Below are positions 9,111-18,642 of a stretch of 64,000 nt of DNA, piece by piece. The stretch spans positions 1 through 64,000 of the forward strand of contig JAAYDC010000029.1 of assembly GCA_012729455.1 (NCBI GenBank), in the 5' to 3' direction. The notes below the pieces were generated by a model that was given only the letters and a program-made list of their open reading frames with translations, had not been told where the DNA came from and made no database searches. The position numbers and the translations under genes were made by a program. Numbering within the stretch: the first letter of the stretch is position 1; each line of letters opens with the position of its first letter. The stretch comes from Chloroflexota bacterium (GTDB lineage Bacteria > Chloroflexota > Anaerolineae > UBA1429).

Positions 9111-9141
9111 AACTCAGCGGGCGGTCCGGTGCCGCCCGCTG
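9109..9141 (-). terminator. Intrinsic terminator between convergent genes
   Basis: CAGCGGGCGG/CCGCCCGCTG forms a 10-bp stem with a 7-nt loop. On the minus strand it is followed by TTTT, so it ends the FmdE-domain transcript. It may also stop read-through from the plus-strand beta-helix gene. Confidence 0.7.
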
Positions 9142-9678
9142 TTATCCTATGCAGACCCGCTCGCGCGGCGGGTTGCAATCCAGGCAGACCTTTTCGTCAT
9201 TCACCAGCCTCAGCCATGGTTCGGCAGTGAGCTCGCCGCAGCGCGCACAGACGTGCGAGGCAAACAGCGGGGCCCGCTCGGGCAGCGGGATGTGCACCGG
9301 CCCCACCCGGTAAAGCTCAGCCGGGTCGCGCTCGAGCAGCCACGCGAGGCTCTCCTCGCGCGTCATGCCCTGAGGCCGCTCGCCCAGCACCAGGCGCACC
9401 GACTTACCGCCGCGCTGGTAAAAGCTATAGGCCGACTTGCCGCGTAGGCGAAAGAGCAGGTTGCCCTTGCCTGCGCTGCACCCCAACAGCACCTGGATGG
9501 CGTCCACCCCGCAGGCGTCGTTCTCCGTCACACAGACCAGTTCTTCATCGGCCGAGCGCAGCGCCCCCCACAGCCTGATCACCATCTGCGCGACCTGAAA
9601 CCCGATCGCCAGCCCCGGGCAGGTATGGCCATGAAAGTCGACGCAGCGCTGCCAGTCGCGCTGGGCGGCCTCGTCCAT
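9142..9678 (-). CDS. FmdE-domain protein with C-terminal zinc ribbon
   Basis: A 178-residue protein. The FmdE core contains D-F-H-G-H-T-C-P-G-L-A-I-G near residue 15, and later E-N-D-A-C-G-V-D-A-I-Q-V-L-L-G-C, the Cys/His metal-binding signature. The C-terminus has a two-knuckle zinc ribbon (C-A-R-C and C-L-D-C) as in many FmdE-family members. The family is named after a subunit of tungsten formylmethanofuran dehydrogenase, but stand-alone proteins occur in many anaerobes and have been linked to metal or molybdopterin handling. The ATG at 9678 is chosen because AGGAGG is seven bases upstream; the GTG two codons earlier is too close to it. No formylmethanofuran genes are nearby. Confidence 0.85.
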   Translation of the reverse strand: MDEAAQRDWQRCVDFHGHTCPGLAIGFQVAQMVIRLWGALRSADEELVCVTENDACGVDAIQVLLGCSAGKGNLLFRLRGKSAYSFYQRGGKSVRLVLGERPQGMTREESLAWLLERDPAELYRVGPVHIPLPERAPLFASHVCARCGELTAEPWLRLVNDEKVCLDCNPPRERVCIG

Positions 9679-9693
9679 TCTCACACCTCCTGT

Positions 9694-9724
9694 AAAACGA
9701 AACGGGCAGTCTGCGGGCTGCCCG
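9694..9724 (-). terminator. Intrinsic terminator of glycosyltransferase gene
   Basis: CGGGCAG/CTGCCCG with an 8-nt loop; on the minus strand it is followed by TTTCGTTTT. It lies just after the stop codon of the glycosyltransferase. Confidence 0.55.
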
Positions 9725-9733
9725 CTGAGTGCT

Positions 9734-10876
9734 TTAGGCCAGCTGCGATTCGATCAGATTCGCCGCGGTCTGGGCGCCGTTTTCCGTGCGCAGAATACGC
9801 CCGACCGCTTCGGCATTGGCGCGGTAGCCCGCGTCATCCACCGCCCTGCGGATCGCGGCCGCCAGCCGTTCGCTCGTGAGGCGCTGCCGGGCGAGCGGCG
9901 CGGGGCTGGCCCCCAGAGACACAAGCCGGCGCGCCCAAAAAGGCTGATCCATCCCAAAGGGCACAGCCACCGAAGGCAACCCCGAGCGCAGCGCCTGCGC
10001 CGTGGTGCCGGCTCCCGCGTGGTGCACCACCGCCGCGCAGCGCGGAAAGAGCCAGTCAAAGGGCACCTCGCGCGTCACGAAAACCCTATCCGAGCTGGCT
10101 GCCGCAACTTCCTGGCCGGCGCCCGTCAGCAAAATGGCGCGCTGGCCGGCCTGCGAGAGGGCATCCAGCACCAGGCGCGCCGTCAGCAGCGGCTCAGACT
10201 GGTATGAGCTGCCGAATCCCACTACCACCGGCGGCGAGCCTCCCGCCAGAAAGCACTGCAGGGCGGCCGGCGGGGTGTATTCGGCGGGTGTATCCAAAAA
10301 CCAGTAGCCCGTCACATGCGCATGGGCAGGCCACTCGGGCGGACGCGAGACCACCGCCGACGAAAAGGCATACAGCTGGATGGGATAGGGCTGCTGTTCA
10401 AGGCACCCCGCGTCCGGGTTGGCCAGCTGGCTGGAACGGCGCGCCTGACGGTAGGTCAAGAGGTTGTACAGCCCGCCCAGCCTGAGGGGCCGGTAGGAAG
10501 GATGCGCAAAAGCGCGCGTCGGCAGGCTGGGAGAAAAGGCGGTGTAAATAAAGGGCACCGAGATGGCGCGCGCATAGGTGCCGGCCGAGAGCGCCAGATA
10601 GGTGCCGATGATCGCATCCGTGCGTTCAGAGAGTGTCGCCAGGATGCGCGGCCGCAGCGCCCGCACCAGAGTCGGCACGTCGCGGTAGGCAGCGGCCGTA
10701 TCGCGCAGGCTGATGCCCAGCGGCACCGGCACCATCGGCGATTGCCCCACCATGTCGGTAAAATCGTCCGGCGCGGTAAAGCGCACCTGGTGGCCGCGGC
10801 GCTGCAGCTCGATCCCCAGCGCCACCAGCGGCTGCACATCGCCGCGCTGCCCGATCGCCAAAATCGCTATGCGCAT
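9734..10876 (-). CDS. GT1/GT28-type glycosyltransferase (UGT/MGT-like)
   Basis: A 380-residue GT-B fold glycosyltransferase. The N-terminus reads I-A-I-L-A-I-G-Q-R-G-D-V-Q-P, the conserved start of sterol/macrolide glucosyltransferases. The C-terminal nucleotide-sugar signature includes V-H-H-A-G-A-G-T-T-A-Q-A-L and G-M-D-Q-P-F-W-A. Such enzymes transfer a hexose from a UDP-sugar to a lipid, sterol or polyketide acceptor in the cytoplasm. GGAGG precedes the ATG. It is divergent from the FG-GAP gene, with a TATAAT on the minus strand at 10906-10911. The acceptor cannot be predicted. Confidence 0.85.
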   Translation of the reverse strand: MRIAILAIGQRGDVQPLVALGIELQRRGHQVRFTAPDDFTDMVGQSPMVPVPLGISLRDTAAAYRDVPTLVRALRPRILATLSERTDAIIGTYLALSAGTYARAISVPFIYTAFSPSLPTRAFAHPSYRPLRLGGLYNLLTYRQARRSSQLANPDAGCLEQQPYPIQLYAFSSAVVSRPPEWPAHAHVTGYWFLDTPAEYTPPAALQCFLAGGSPPVVVGFGSSYQSEPLLTARLVLDALSQAGQRAILLTGAGQEVAAASSDRVFVTREVPFDWLFPRCAAVVHHAGAGTTAQALRSGLPSVAVPFGMDQPFWARRLVSLGASPAPLARQRLTSERLAAAIRRAVDDAGYRANAEAVGRILRTENGAQTAANLIESQLA

Positions 10877-10905
10877 GCGTCCTCCCGGGCCGTTCGGTTT
10901 CGACC

Positions 10906-10911
10906 ATTATA
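10906..10911 (-). promoter_or_regulatory. -10 box of glycosyltransferase gene
   Basis: A perfect TATAAT on the minus strand, 30 bases before the start codon. The -35 region is weak. Confidence 0.4.
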
Positions 10912-10954
10912 CATTCAAGTAAGCCGTCTGTGTAACACAGTTTTGTGCTGTGCC

Positions 10955-10983
10955 TTGACGCGCGCCGACTCGGCTTTTACAAT
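10955..10983 (+). promoter_or_regulatory. Promoter of FG-GAP/GH4/esterase cluster
   Basis: TTGACG (10955-10960), a 17-base spacer and TACAAT (10978-10983) are placed correctly before the ATG at 11009. This makes it the likely promoter for the downstream catabolic cluster. Confidence 0.6.
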
Positions 10984-11008
10984 GGCGAAAACAACAAGGG
11001 GGTGTGCG

Positions 11009-12064
11009 ATGGTCAAGTTCCGCAAACAGCTGATCGCCGACGAGCGCTACGAATCGGCCGGCGTGATGGACGTGGATGGCGACGGCGTGCTCGATATCGT
11101 GTCGGGCGCCTGGTGGTACAAGGGTCCCGACTTTACCCAGCGCTATAAAATCGGCGATATTCAAGCCGAGGGCGAGTATTATGACGACTTTTCGACCATC
11201 CCGATGGACGTCAACGGGGATGACCGCATCGATTTCATCACCGGCGGGTGGTGGGGCGACACACTGCGCTGGCGCGAGAACCCGCCCGACCCGACGCAGC
11301 CCTGGCCCGAGCACATCATCGCCCACACCGGCAACGTCGAGACCACCCGTGCCTGGGATGTGGATGGCGACGGCGAGCTCGAGATCGTGCCCAACTGCCC
11401 GGGCATGCCCCTGACGGTCTTTAAGCTGGTAAACGGTACCTTTGTAAAGTACGTGATTTACGACCAACCTCAGGGCCACGGTCTGGGCGCCGGCGACATC
11501 GCCGGCAATGGCCGCTGCGACTTTGTGATGACGCACGGCTGGCTGGAAGCCCCTGCCGACCCCTGGAAGGGGCAGTGGATCTACCACCCCGGCTTTGACT
11601 TTGGTCCCGCCTCGGTGCCGATTCTGGTGGTGGATGTGGATGGCGACGGCGTCAACGACCTGATCGTTGGCGGCGGGCACCGCTATGGCCTGGAATGGTA
11701 CAAGCACACCATCGCCGCCGACGGCAGCCACGCCTTTGAACGGCGCGAGATCGACCCGTTCAACTCGCAGTACCACGACCTGCACTGGCGCGATATCGAT
11801 AACTGCGGTTCGCCCGAGCTGATCAGCGGCAAGCGCTACCGCGCTCACAACGGTAACGACATCGGCGCCGACGACGACTATGGCATCTATTACTGGAAGG
11901 TGGTGAACGGGCAGTTCTTCAAGCAGCCGATCATTTTCGGCGCCCAGCGCGAAACCACCGGCTGCGGCATCCACTTTGCCATCGCTGACCTGCGCGGCAC
12001 GGGCCGGCTGGATATCGTCGCGCCCGGCAAGGACGGCCTGTACGTCTTTTTCAACCTTGGATAA
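11009..12064 (+). CDS. FG-GAP/VCBS-repeat protein
   Basis: A 351-residue protein built of about seven FG-GAP/VCBS units, each with a Ca-binding-like D-x-D-x-x-G-x-x-D/E loop: D-V-D-G-D-G-V-L-D, D-V-N-G-D-D-R-I-D, D-V-D-G-D-G-E-L-E, D-I-A-G-N-G-R-C-D, D-V-D-G-D-G-V-N-D, D-I-D-N-C-G-S-P-E and D-L-R-G-T-G-R-L-D. The fold should be a seven-bladed beta-propeller. The ATG at 11009 is preferred (AGGGGGTG upstream); an in-frame ATG at 10982 lies inside the -10 box. No signal peptide is present, although most VCBS proteins are extracellular. It precedes GH4 by 15 bases, so a glycan-binding or rhamnogalacturonan-lyase-like role is possible but unproven. Confidence 0.8.
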   Translation: MVKFRKQLIADERYESAGVMDVDGDGVLDIVSGAWWYKGPDFTQRYKIGDIQAEGEYYDDFSTIPMDVNGDDRIDFITGGWWGDTLRWRENPPDPTQPWPEHIIAHTGNVETTRAWDVDGDGELEIVPNCPGMPLTVFKLVNGTFVKYVIYDQPQGHGLGAGDIAGNGRCDFVMTHGWLEAPADPWKGQWIYHPGFDFGPASVPILVVDVDGDGVNDLIVGGGHRYGLEWYKHTIAADGSHAFERREIDPFNSQYHDLHWRDIDNCGSPELISGKRYRAHNGNDIGADDDYGIYYWKVVNGQFFKQPIIFGAQRETTGCGIHFAIADLRGTGRLDIVAPGKDGLYVFFNLG

Positions 12065-12079
12065 GGAGGTAGTTTAAGC

Positions 12080-13492
12080 ATGAAAGTCGCTATTATCGGA
12101 GCCGGCAGTATTGTATTCTGCAAGACGCTGATGCTCGACATTATGCACACCCCTGGTCTGGAGGATACCGAGTTCGCCCTGATGGCGCCCAGCACGCGCC
12201 GCACGACCCAGGTGGAGGCCTTTGCCGAGCGCGTCATCAAGCGCAACAACCTGAAAGCCAAAGCCTACAAGACCACCTCGCAGCGTGAAGCACTCAAGGG
12301 TGCCGATTTTGTGATCAGCACCTTTCAGATCGGCGGCAATACCGCCTACGGGCACGACATCATGGTGCCGATGAAATACGGCGTGAACCAGTGCATCGGC
12401 GATACGCTGGGCCCCGGCGGGATCATGCGCGCCGTGCGCAGCATCCCCACCACCATGCAGCTGGCCAACGACATGCTCGAGCTCTGCCCGGATGCCCTGC
12501 TCCTCAATTATGTCAACCCTATGGCGATGATCTGCTGGGCGCTGGGCACCACCCCCGTCAAGTATGTGGGGCTGTGCCACGGCGTGCAGACCACCCTCGA
12601 CCTGATCAGCGGCTACACAGATGTGCCCAAGGCAGAGATCGACTACCTGTGCGCGGGCATCAACCACATGGGGTGGTTCCTGCGCCTCGAGCATGACGGG
12701 CACGACCTGTATCCCCTCCTGCGCGAGCGCTTTGAGCTGCCCGAGTATTACGCCAACGAAAAGGTGCGCGGCGAGGTTTTCCGCCATTTCGGCTACTTTA
12801 TGACGGAATCGACCGGTCATCTTTCCGAGTACCTGCCCTATTTCCGCAAGAACCAGGCCGCGCTGGACGCCTACTGCGACGAGCCCGGCTTTGGCGGCGA
12901 GTTTGCCGCCTACTATAACTTTGGCGTCGATGTCGCCAACAAGTACGATAACCGCGACCTGCTGGCTGGCGAATCGACCGAGTTGCCGCCGCGCAGTGTC
13001 GAGTATTGCAGCTATATCATCGAGGCGATCGCCACAGGCAAGCGTTTCGAGTTCAACGGCAACCTGCGCAACGACGGCATGATCACCAACCTGCCCGCGG
13101 ATTGCACCGCCGAAGGCCCCGTCTATGCCGACCGCCTCGGCCTGCATCGTACCATCGTGGGCGATCTGCCGCCCCAATGTGCAGCACTGAACCTGACCAA
13201 TATCAATGTGCAGCGCATGGCAGTACTGGCGGGCCTGCAGGGCGACCCCGAGGCGCTCATGCAGGCGATCGCGCTCGACCCGCTCACTGCCTCGGTGCTG
13301 ACCCTGCGCGAGATCCGTGAGATGACCACCGACCTGCTGGAAGCCGAGCGCGAGTGGTTGCCACAGTTCGAGGGCAAGACGCTGCGCGCCACGCCGGCCA
13401 TCGTGGTGCCGGAGGGCATCGAACGCGCGCGGGTGCCGGTCGATCCGGCTCTGGCAATCAACGCACGTTTCGGCGAACTGGCCAAGGAGTAA
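12080..13492 (+). CDS. GH4 family glycosidase (alpha-galactosidase/glucosidase type)
   Basis: A 470-residue NAD- and Mn-dependent glycoside hydrolase of family 4. The N-terminal Rossmann motif reads I-I-G-A-G-S-I-V-F. Metal-ligand candidates are Cys166 in C-H-G-V-Q and His196 in G-I-N-H-M-G-W. The C-H-G-V-Q form points to the MelA/AglA group (alpha-galactosidase or alpha-glucosidase, or alpha-galacturonidase) rather than 6-phospho-beta-glucosidases. The enzyme is cytoplasmic and acts by transient oxidation at C3. AGGAGGT precedes the ATG. It sits between the FG-GAP and esterase genes with gaps of 15 and 6 bases, so the three are probably co-transcribed. Confidence 0.9.
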   Translation: MKVAIIGAGSIVFCKTLMLDIMHTPGLEDTEFALMAPSTRRTTQVEAFAERVIKRNNLKAKAYKTTSQREALKGADFVISTFQIGGNTAYGHDIMVPMKYGVNQCIGDTLGPGGIMRAVRSIPTTMQLANDMLELCPDALLLNYVNPMAMICWALGTTPVKYVGLCHGVQTTLDLISGYTDVPKAEIDYLCAGINHMGWFLRLEHDGHDLYPLLRERFELPEYYANEKVRGEVFRHFGYFMTESTGHLSEYLPYFRKNQAALDAYCDEPGFGGEFAAYYNFGVDVANKYDNRDLLAGESTELPPRSVEYCSYIIEAIATGKRFEFNGNLRNDGMITNLPADCTAEGPVYADRLGLHRTIVGDLPPQCAALNLTNINVQRMAVLAGLQGDPEALMQAIALDPLTASVLTLREIREMTTDLLEAEREWLPQFEGKTLRATPAIVVPEGIERARVPVDPALAINARFGELAKE

Positions 13493-13498
13493 AGCATC

Positions 13499-15097
13499 AT
13501 GCTCATGCACCAACCTTGGCGGCGGCGCGACACTGTTTTGTATGACGAACGCTGCGCTGTCGTCCAAACCGCCGCGGGCACAGTACGCGGCTACATCCGT
13601 AACGGCATCTACACCTTTAAAGGATTGCCCTATGGCGAGGCGGGCGGTCCGGCGGGGCGTTTTATGCGCGCCACGCCGCCCGTGCCCTGGCAGGGGGTCA
13701 AGGCCTGCGTGCAGTACGGCAACATCAGCCCGCAGGTGCCGGCCGGCCCCACCCCGCCGGTGGGCAGCAATACCGGCGCCAGCGATGAGGACCTGCTGCT
13801 CCTGCAGCGCACCGGCGGGCGGCCGGTAGGCGAAGATTGCCTGGTGCTCAACCTGTGGACCCCCTCGCGCGACCCAAGCGCCAAGATGCCGGTACTGGTC
13901 TGGCTGCACGGCGGCGGCTATGGCTTTGGCTGCGGGCACGACCTGGTAGCCTACGACGGCGAGAACCTGGCGCATCAGGGCGCGGTGGTGATCACCATCA
14001 ACCACCGTCTGGGGCTGCTGGGGCACTTCTACCTGGCCGAGCTGGGCGACGAGCGCTATCGCGATTCGGGCAACATCGCCGCGCTCGACCAGCTGCTGGC
14101 CCTCGCATGGGTGCGCGAGAATATCGCCAACTTTGGCGGCGACCCGGATTGCGTCACGATCTTTGGGCAATCTGGCGGAGGCGGCAAGGTCAGCACCCTG
14201 ATGGGCATGCCGGCGGCCAGGGGCTGGTTTCACCGCGCGATCGTGCAATCCGGCTCGATGCCGGCCGGTGTCGATGCGACGGCAGCCACCGAGCTGGCCA
14301 AAGCGGTGCTGGAGGAGCTCGAGATCCAGCCGCACGCGCTGGATAAACTGCACGAACTGCCGGTGGATGAGCTCCTGAGGGCAGGATTTGCGGCCATGAA
14401 AAAGCGCGATGTCAGGCCGATGATGGGTTTTGGGCCGGTGGTAGACGGCGTGAATCTGCCCGAGGTCAGTTTTGGCGAGCACGCTCCCGAGTGCTCGCGC
14501 GATGTGCCTCTACTGGTGGGCACCAACTATCACGAGTTTACCTCGGGGGTGGATAACCCCGACGCTTACAGCCTGTGCGCCGATGAGCTCCCCGACAAGC
14601 TGCGTGAGCGCCTCGGCGAGCGTACCGAAGAGATGCTCGCTGCCAGTTATGAGGTTTTCCCCGACATCGTCCCCTTTGACCGTTACGCGCTGCTTTCGAA
14701 CTGGTTCCGCACCCTGGCACGCAAGCAGGCTCAGCTGAAAGCCGAACAGGGCGACGCGCCGGCCTATCTGTATTGGTTCACCTGGCGTACGCCGATCCTC
14801 AACGGCCGTCCGGGGGCCTTTCATTCGGCCGAGATCTCGTTCGCCTTTGATAACGCCGACCGCTACGAGACCTATAACGGGGGCGGCGTGGAACCGCGCC
14901 GGCTATCCGCGCAGATGTCGGCCGCCTGGCTGGCCTTTGCACGGCGCGGCAACCCCTCGCACCCCAACCTGCCGGCCTGGCCGGAATATGACAAAAAGCG
15001 CGCCAAAGTGATGGTGCTGGATGACCCCTGCCGCGTCGAGACCGACCCGGATACACGGCTTGAGCGCGCCATGGCCAAGAGTAAAGAGGGGCGCTAG
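13499..15097 (+). CDS. Type-B carboxylesterase (PnbA-like)
   Basis: A 532-residue alpha/beta hydrolase of the carboxylesterase type B family. It has L-H-G-G-G-Y-G-F-G (oxyanion hole), E-D-C-L-V-L-N, and a nucleophile elbow G-Q-S-G-G with the serine at residue 225. The usual elbow is G-E-S-A-G, so the G-Q-S-G-G form is slightly unusual. No signal peptide is seen. AAGGAG overlapping the end of the GH4 gene serves as its ribosome-binding site. In this context it could cleave acetyl, feruloyl or other ester decorations from imported oligosaccharides. Confidence 0.9.
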   Translation: MLMHQPWRRRDTVLYDERCAVVQTAAGTVRGYIRNGIYTFKGLPYGEAGGPAGRFMRATPPVPWQGVKACVQYGNISPQVPAGPTPPVGSNTGASDEDLLLLQRTGGRPVGEDCLVLNLWTPSRDPSAKMPVLVWLHGGGYGFGCGHDLVAYDGENLAHQGAVVITINHRLGLLGHFYLAELGDERYRDSGNIAALDQLLALAWVRENIANFGGDPDCVTIFGQSGGGGKVSTLMGMPAARGWFHRAIVQSGSMPAGVDATAATELAKAVLEELEIQPHALDKLHELPVDELLRAGFAAMKKRDVRPMMGFGPVVDGVNLPEVSFGEHAPECSRDVPLLVGTNYHEFTSGVDNPDAYSLCADELPDKLRERLGERTEEMLAASYEVFPDIVPFDRYALLSNWFRTLARKQAQLKAEQGDAPAYLYWFTWRTPILNGRPGAFHSAEISFAFDNADRYETYNGGGVEPRRLSAQMSAAWLAFARRGNPSHPNLPAWPEYDKKRAKVMVLDDPCRVETDPDTRLERAMAKSKEGR

Positions 15098-15133
15098 GCG
15101 AGGGGAGCGCCTGGTCTTTGCATAGCGAGCGAT

Positions 15134-15163
15134 GTGCAGCACGTCCGCGCGGACGTGCTGCAC
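15134..15163. other. 30-bp perfect palindrome between esterase and GH127
   Basis: The DNA reads as a loopless perfect dyad (GTGCAGCACGTCCGC followed by its exact reverse complement). It lies 37 bases after the esterase stop and 52 bases before the GH127 start. No T-tract follows on either strand. It could be a regulator-binding site or a processing hairpin. Confidence 0.6.
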
Positions 15164-15214
15164 GTATATGCTTTGTGCTGACGAGTATGGAATATGCGCG
15201 CCTGAGGAGGCAAG

Positions 15215-17146
15215 ATGGATAAACCCTTTGCACCCGAGATGCTGCCGGCGGAAGTACAGCTGCGACCCGTGCAGAACAGGGTAACGCTCTCAACCGAGGA
15301 CTTTTGGGGGACCAAGCTCGATACCTTTCGGCGCGTGACGCTGCCCGGCACGTTTGACAGGCTCATCGCCGATGGCGCGCTGACCAATTTCATGCACCTG
15401 CGCGACGGCGGCGGAGAGCACCGTAGTAATCCGTGGACTGACGGCCTTTTTTGTGAGACCATCACCGCTGCCAGTGATTTTCTGCAGCAATCGCCCGATC
15501 CCAGCCTTGATCAGCGTCTGGATGGCTATATTGCCATCATCGCGGCGGCGCAGGAAGCCGGCGGCGGGTATCTCTCGACCTATACTCAACTGGTGCGCCC
15601 GAACCAGCGCTGGGGCGAGGCGGGCGGCAATATCCTCTGGCAGCACGACCTTTACAACCACGGTTGCCTGATCGAGGCCGGCGTGCATCACTACCGCGCT
15701 ACCGGCAAGGTCTCACTGCTGCGCTGCGCGGTGCGGGCTGCCAACTACCTATGCGACACGATTGGCGAGCCACCCAAGCGTTTCGTAGTGCCGGGGCATT
15801 CGATAGCCGAAGGCGCCATACTTGAGCTTTACCAGCTAGTACGCCGTGAGGCAGGCCTGGCTGATAAACTGGGCATTCCGGTATCGCCTGCTGACTATTG
15901 GACCCTGGCCAGCTTTTGGATACACGGGCGCGGGCGTCATCAGTCCCGCATCAACCACCCGCAGTATATGGGCGAATACGCTCAGGATCACGCCACCATC
16001 CACGAGCAGTACCAGGCTGTCGGCCATGCTGTGCGTGCCACGCTCTATTATACCGGCATAACCGGCCTGGCTGCTATAGAGGAGGATCAAACCCTTTGGA
16101 ACGACGCCGTACGGCTGTGGCGCAACGTCACCGAGCGCAAGCTGGCGATCAGCGGAGGGATCGGTGCGATCCACTACGAGGAACAGTTCGGCGCTGACTG
16201 GCAGCTGCCCAACAACGCTTACAATGAAAGCTGCGCTTCGGTCGGACTGGCCTTTTGGGCGTGCGCCATGCACGCCGCCAGCGGCGACGGGCGGTTCTAT
16301 GACGTCATCGAGCGCGTGCTCTACAACAACGGGCTCTCGGCTATCAGTTTGAGCGGCGACCGCTATTTTTACACCAACCCGCTGGAATCCAACGGCGATG
16401 TGCATCGCTGGCACTGGCACGGCTGTCCCTGCTGCCCGCCGATGCTGCTCAAGCTCTTTGCCAGGCTGCCCGAGATGGTCTGCAGCGTCGATAATGATAC
16501 TTGTTATGTCAATCTCTACACCAGCGCCGTCGTCGCAGTTGAGCTGCCCTCAGGCCAACTGGCTTTCGACATGCAGAGCGACTATCCCTGGCAGGGAGTG
16601 GTCTCGATCAGCATCACCCAGGCACCACATAGCCACGGACAACGCCTGGCTGTAAGGATCCCTGAATGGGCAGCCAAGGCGGAGGTGTTTGTCAACAATG
16701 AGCGCCAGGATGAGGGACGCGAAAACGGCTACCTGATGCTCGGCAACCTGAAAGCGGGCGACCGGATAAGGCTTGAACTGCCTATGGAACCACGGCGAGT
16801 GCAGGCCCACCCCTACGTGCGCGAGCTGCGCGGCCAGGTGGCGTTAATGCGGGGACCGCTCGTTTATTGCCTGGAGGCTATCGACAACGACGGCCAGCTG
16901 AATGAGCCGCTGGCCATCAACCAGCACCTGCACTCGAGCTGGGAATCAGGCCTCTTGGACAACGTAACAACGCTGTCGGCCGCCACGGCTTCAGGACGTT
17001 GCCTCAATGCTATCCCGCTGTACGCCTGGGATAACCGCGCCGCCGGCGCCATGCGCGTCTGGCTGCCGCAGGCGGGCATGCCCGATAGTTGGGATACCGC
17101 GGGATGGGGCAACCAGCTCTATCGAACCTATGAACCGGAGAGATAA
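15215..17146 (+). CDS. GH127 beta-L-arabinofuranosidase (DUF1680)
   Basis: A 643-residue (alpha/alpha)6-barrel protein. The zinc/thiolate catalytic site of GH127 is intact: Glu322 in H-Y-E-E-Q-F (acid/base), Glu338 and Cys340 in N-E-S-C-A-S-V-G, and Cys406/Cys407 in C-P-C-C-P-P, one of which is the nucleophilic cysteine. Family enzymes release L-arabinofuranose from beta-linked arabino-oligosaccharides such as those of hydroxyproline-rich plant glycoproteins. GAGGAGG precedes the ATG. There is no signal peptide, so oligosaccharides must be imported first. The SDR gene starts two bases after its stop codon. Confidence 0.92.
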   Translation: MDKPFAPEMLPAEVQLRPVQNRVTLSTEDFWGTKLDTFRRVTLPGTFDRLIADGALTNFMHLRDGGGEHRSNPWTDGLFCETITAASDFLQQSPDPSLDQRLDGYIAIIAAAQEAGGGYLSTYTQLVRPNQRWGEAGGNILWQHDLYNHGCLIEAGVHHYRATGKVSLLRCAVRAANYLCDTIGEPPKRFVVPGHSIAEGAILELYQLVRREAGLADKLGIPVSPADYWTLASFWIHGRGRHQSRINHPQYMGEYAQDHATIHEQYQAVGHAVRATLYYTGITGLAAIEEDQTLWNDAVRLWRNVTERKLAISGGIGAIHYEEQFGADWQLPNNAYNESCASVGLAFWACAMHAASGDGRFYDVIERVLYNNGLSAISLSGDRYFYTNPLESNGDVHRWHWHGCPCCPPMLLKLFARLPEMVCSVDNDTCYVNLYTSAVVAVELPSGQLAFDMQSDYPWQGVVSISITQAPHSHGQRLAVRIPEWAAKAEVFVNNERQDEGRENGYLMLGNLKAGDRIRLELPMEPRRVQAHPYVRELRGQVALMRGPLVYCLEAIDNDGQLNEPLAINQHLHSSWESGLLDNVTTLSAATASGRCLNAIPLYAWDNRAAGAMRVWLPQAGMPDSWDTAGWGNQLYRTYEPER

Positions 17147-17148
17147 GC

Positions 17149-17928
17149 GTGACGAACCTTCTCAATAAACGTGCCCTGGTCACCGGCGCCGGCACCGGCA
17201 TCGGCCGCAGCATCGCGCTCGAGCTGGCCGCGCAGGAGGCGCAGGTAGCCCTCCACTATAGCCACAGCCGCGCGGGCGCCGAACGCGCCGTGCAGGAAAT
17301 CGTCGCCGCGGGGGGCGTGGCAATGTGCTATCAGGCCGACCTGAGCTCGCCTCAGGCCGGTATGGCGCTGGTCGAGCAGGCCGCCGGCGTGCTGGGGGGG
17401 CTGGATATCCTCGTCAACAACGCCGGCATCACCGAGGAGGTGCCCTTCCTCGAGGCCACCCCGGAGCACTTTGACAAGCTGTGGCAGGTGAATATCCGCG
17501 GGCAGTATTTCTGCGCCCAGGCGGCCGCCAAACAGATGCTTGGTCACGGCGGGGTGATCATCAACCTGGCGAGCGTACACGGCCTGGCAGGCTCGCCCGG
17601 CAACAGCGCCTATGCCGCCACCAAGGGCGCCATTATCGCCTTTACGCGCACGGTGGCCGTCGAGCTGGCCCCCAAAGGCATTCGGATGGCGGCCGTAGCG
17701 CCCGGCTGGATCGAGGTGGAGGGGCACTGGCAGCGCTACGAGGGCTATGACCCAGTCGGGGCCGGCAAGATCATCTCGGCCGGACGGGTTGGCCAGCCCG
17801 AAGAGGTCGCCCGCACGGTGGCGTGGCTGGCATCCGACGCCGCCAGCTATATCGTCGGGCAGACCATCGTGGTGGATGGCGGGGTCACCGCGCTCATGTC
17901 GCTGGCGCGGGCGATCCCGGGGGGCTAG
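17149..17928 (+). CDS. Short-chain dehydrogenase/reductase
   Basis: A 259-residue classical SDR. It has T-G-A-G-T-G-I-G near residue 14 (cofactor binding), N-N-A-G-I, catalytic Ser in I-N-L-A-S-V-H-G, and Y-A-A-T-K with catalytic Tyr and Lys. The C-terminal V-D-G-G-V segment is typical of sugar or 3-oxoacyl dehydrogenases. The start is GTG, tightly coupled to the GH127 stop. Its position suggests oxidation or reduction of a released sugar, for example L-arabinose, but this is inference. Confidence 0.88.
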   Translation: MTNLLNKRALVTGAGTGIGRSIALELAAQEAQVALHYSHSRAGAERAVQEIVAAGGVAMCYQADLSSPQAGMALVEQAAGVLGGLDILVNNAGITEEVPFLEATPEHFDKLWQVNIRGQYFCAQAAAKQMLGHGGVIINLASVHGLAGSPGNSAYAATKGAIIAFTRTVAVELAPKGIRMAAVAPGWIEVEGHWQRYEGYDPVGAGKIISAGRVGQPEEVARTVAWLASDAASYIVGQTIVVDGGVTALMSLARAIPGG

Positions 17929-17997
17929 CAGCGTACCACGCCGGCACGTGTCCGCCGTGGGCATACCAGGCGCTGACCATCGCAGTCCGAATTAAAG

Positions 17998-18029
17998 CGG
18001 TTGTTCGGCAATATCGAACAGCCGGTTTT
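17998..18029 (+). terminator. Probable terminator of the arabinofuranosidase/SDR operon
   Basis: TGTTCG/CGAACA with flanking CGG/CCG pairs forms a stem around a 7-nt loop, followed by GTTTTA. It lies about 70 bases after the SDR stop, before the convergent GNAT gene. Confidence 0.45.
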
Positions 18030-18642
18030 ATGCAGGCGGCGCTTTGCCCAAGGTCCAAAAGGGCACGGCGCTGCCGGGCAGCTCGCCCTCAGCCAGGCGC
18101 TCGAGGCCGAGGCGCTCGTAAAAGCGCGCGTTGGCGAGCGTTGTGGCCTCCACATAGACCCCCGCGCCGGCCGCAGCGGCATCCGCCAAAGCGCGCTGCA
18201 TCAGCCTGGTGCCGATGCCGGTGCCCTGGTAAAGCGGATCGACCCCCAGCACAAAGAAATACCAGTGCGGCCGAGGGGCATGGGTGCGGCGCAGGCGCGC
18301 GCGGGCCTGGTTGTAGTGCCTCAGGCGCCGGCAGCCCGCCTGTCCGAGGTGTTGCGGGGTGCTGAGCAGTCCCGATGTGAGCACATCCCAGGCGTTGAGC
18401 GACGGATGTTCGGGCGTCAGGCAGCCCAGCACACCCTCCAGCGTGGTTGTGGTATAGAGCAGCCCGCGGCGCAGCACAAAACGCAGCAGTCTGGTATTCA
18501 GCCAGGTGAGCTGTTCGAGGCGCGCGAGGGCATCCGGCAGGATGGCGGCGTACACCGGGTCGTTGGTGAACGCGCGCCCCAGCAGGGCTCCGGATTGTTC
18601 CAGTCGGGCGCCGTCGAGGGGCTGGATGGTGCGGTCGCTCAT
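18028..18642 (-). CDS. GNAT-family N-acetyltransferase
   Basis: A 204-residue acetyltransferase. The acetyl-CoA loop reads Q-G-T-G-I-G-T-R-L-M near residue 138, preceded by the V-D-P-L-Y strand and followed by E-A-T-T-L-A-N-A-R-F-Y-E-R-L-G-L, the normal motif B. The N-terminal half is typical of the family that includes small-molecule and antibiotic acetyltransferases. The start codon ATG at 18642 has only a weak ribosome-binding site. It is convergent with the SDR operon. Substrate unknown. Confidence 0.85.
   Translation of the reverse strand: MSDRTIQPLDGARLEQSGALLGRAFTNDPVYAAILPDALARLEQLTWLNTRLLRFVLRRGLLYTTTTLEGVLGCLTPEHPSLNAWDVLTSGLLSTPQHLGQAGCRRLRHYNQARARLRRTHAPRPHWYFFVLGVDPLYQGTGIGTRLMQRALADAAAAGAGVYVEATTLANARFYERLGLERLAEGELPGSAVPFWTLGKAPPA

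Noticed and set aside
10316-11008. Long N-terminal extension of the FG-GAP gene
   Set aside because: It runs through the promoter and across the antisense of the glycosyltransferase; the ATG at 11009 has a proper ribosome-binding site.
12074-14482. An 802-codon minus-strand open frame opposite GH4 and the esterase
   Set aside because: Shadow of strongly biased codons in two well-supported plus-strand genes.
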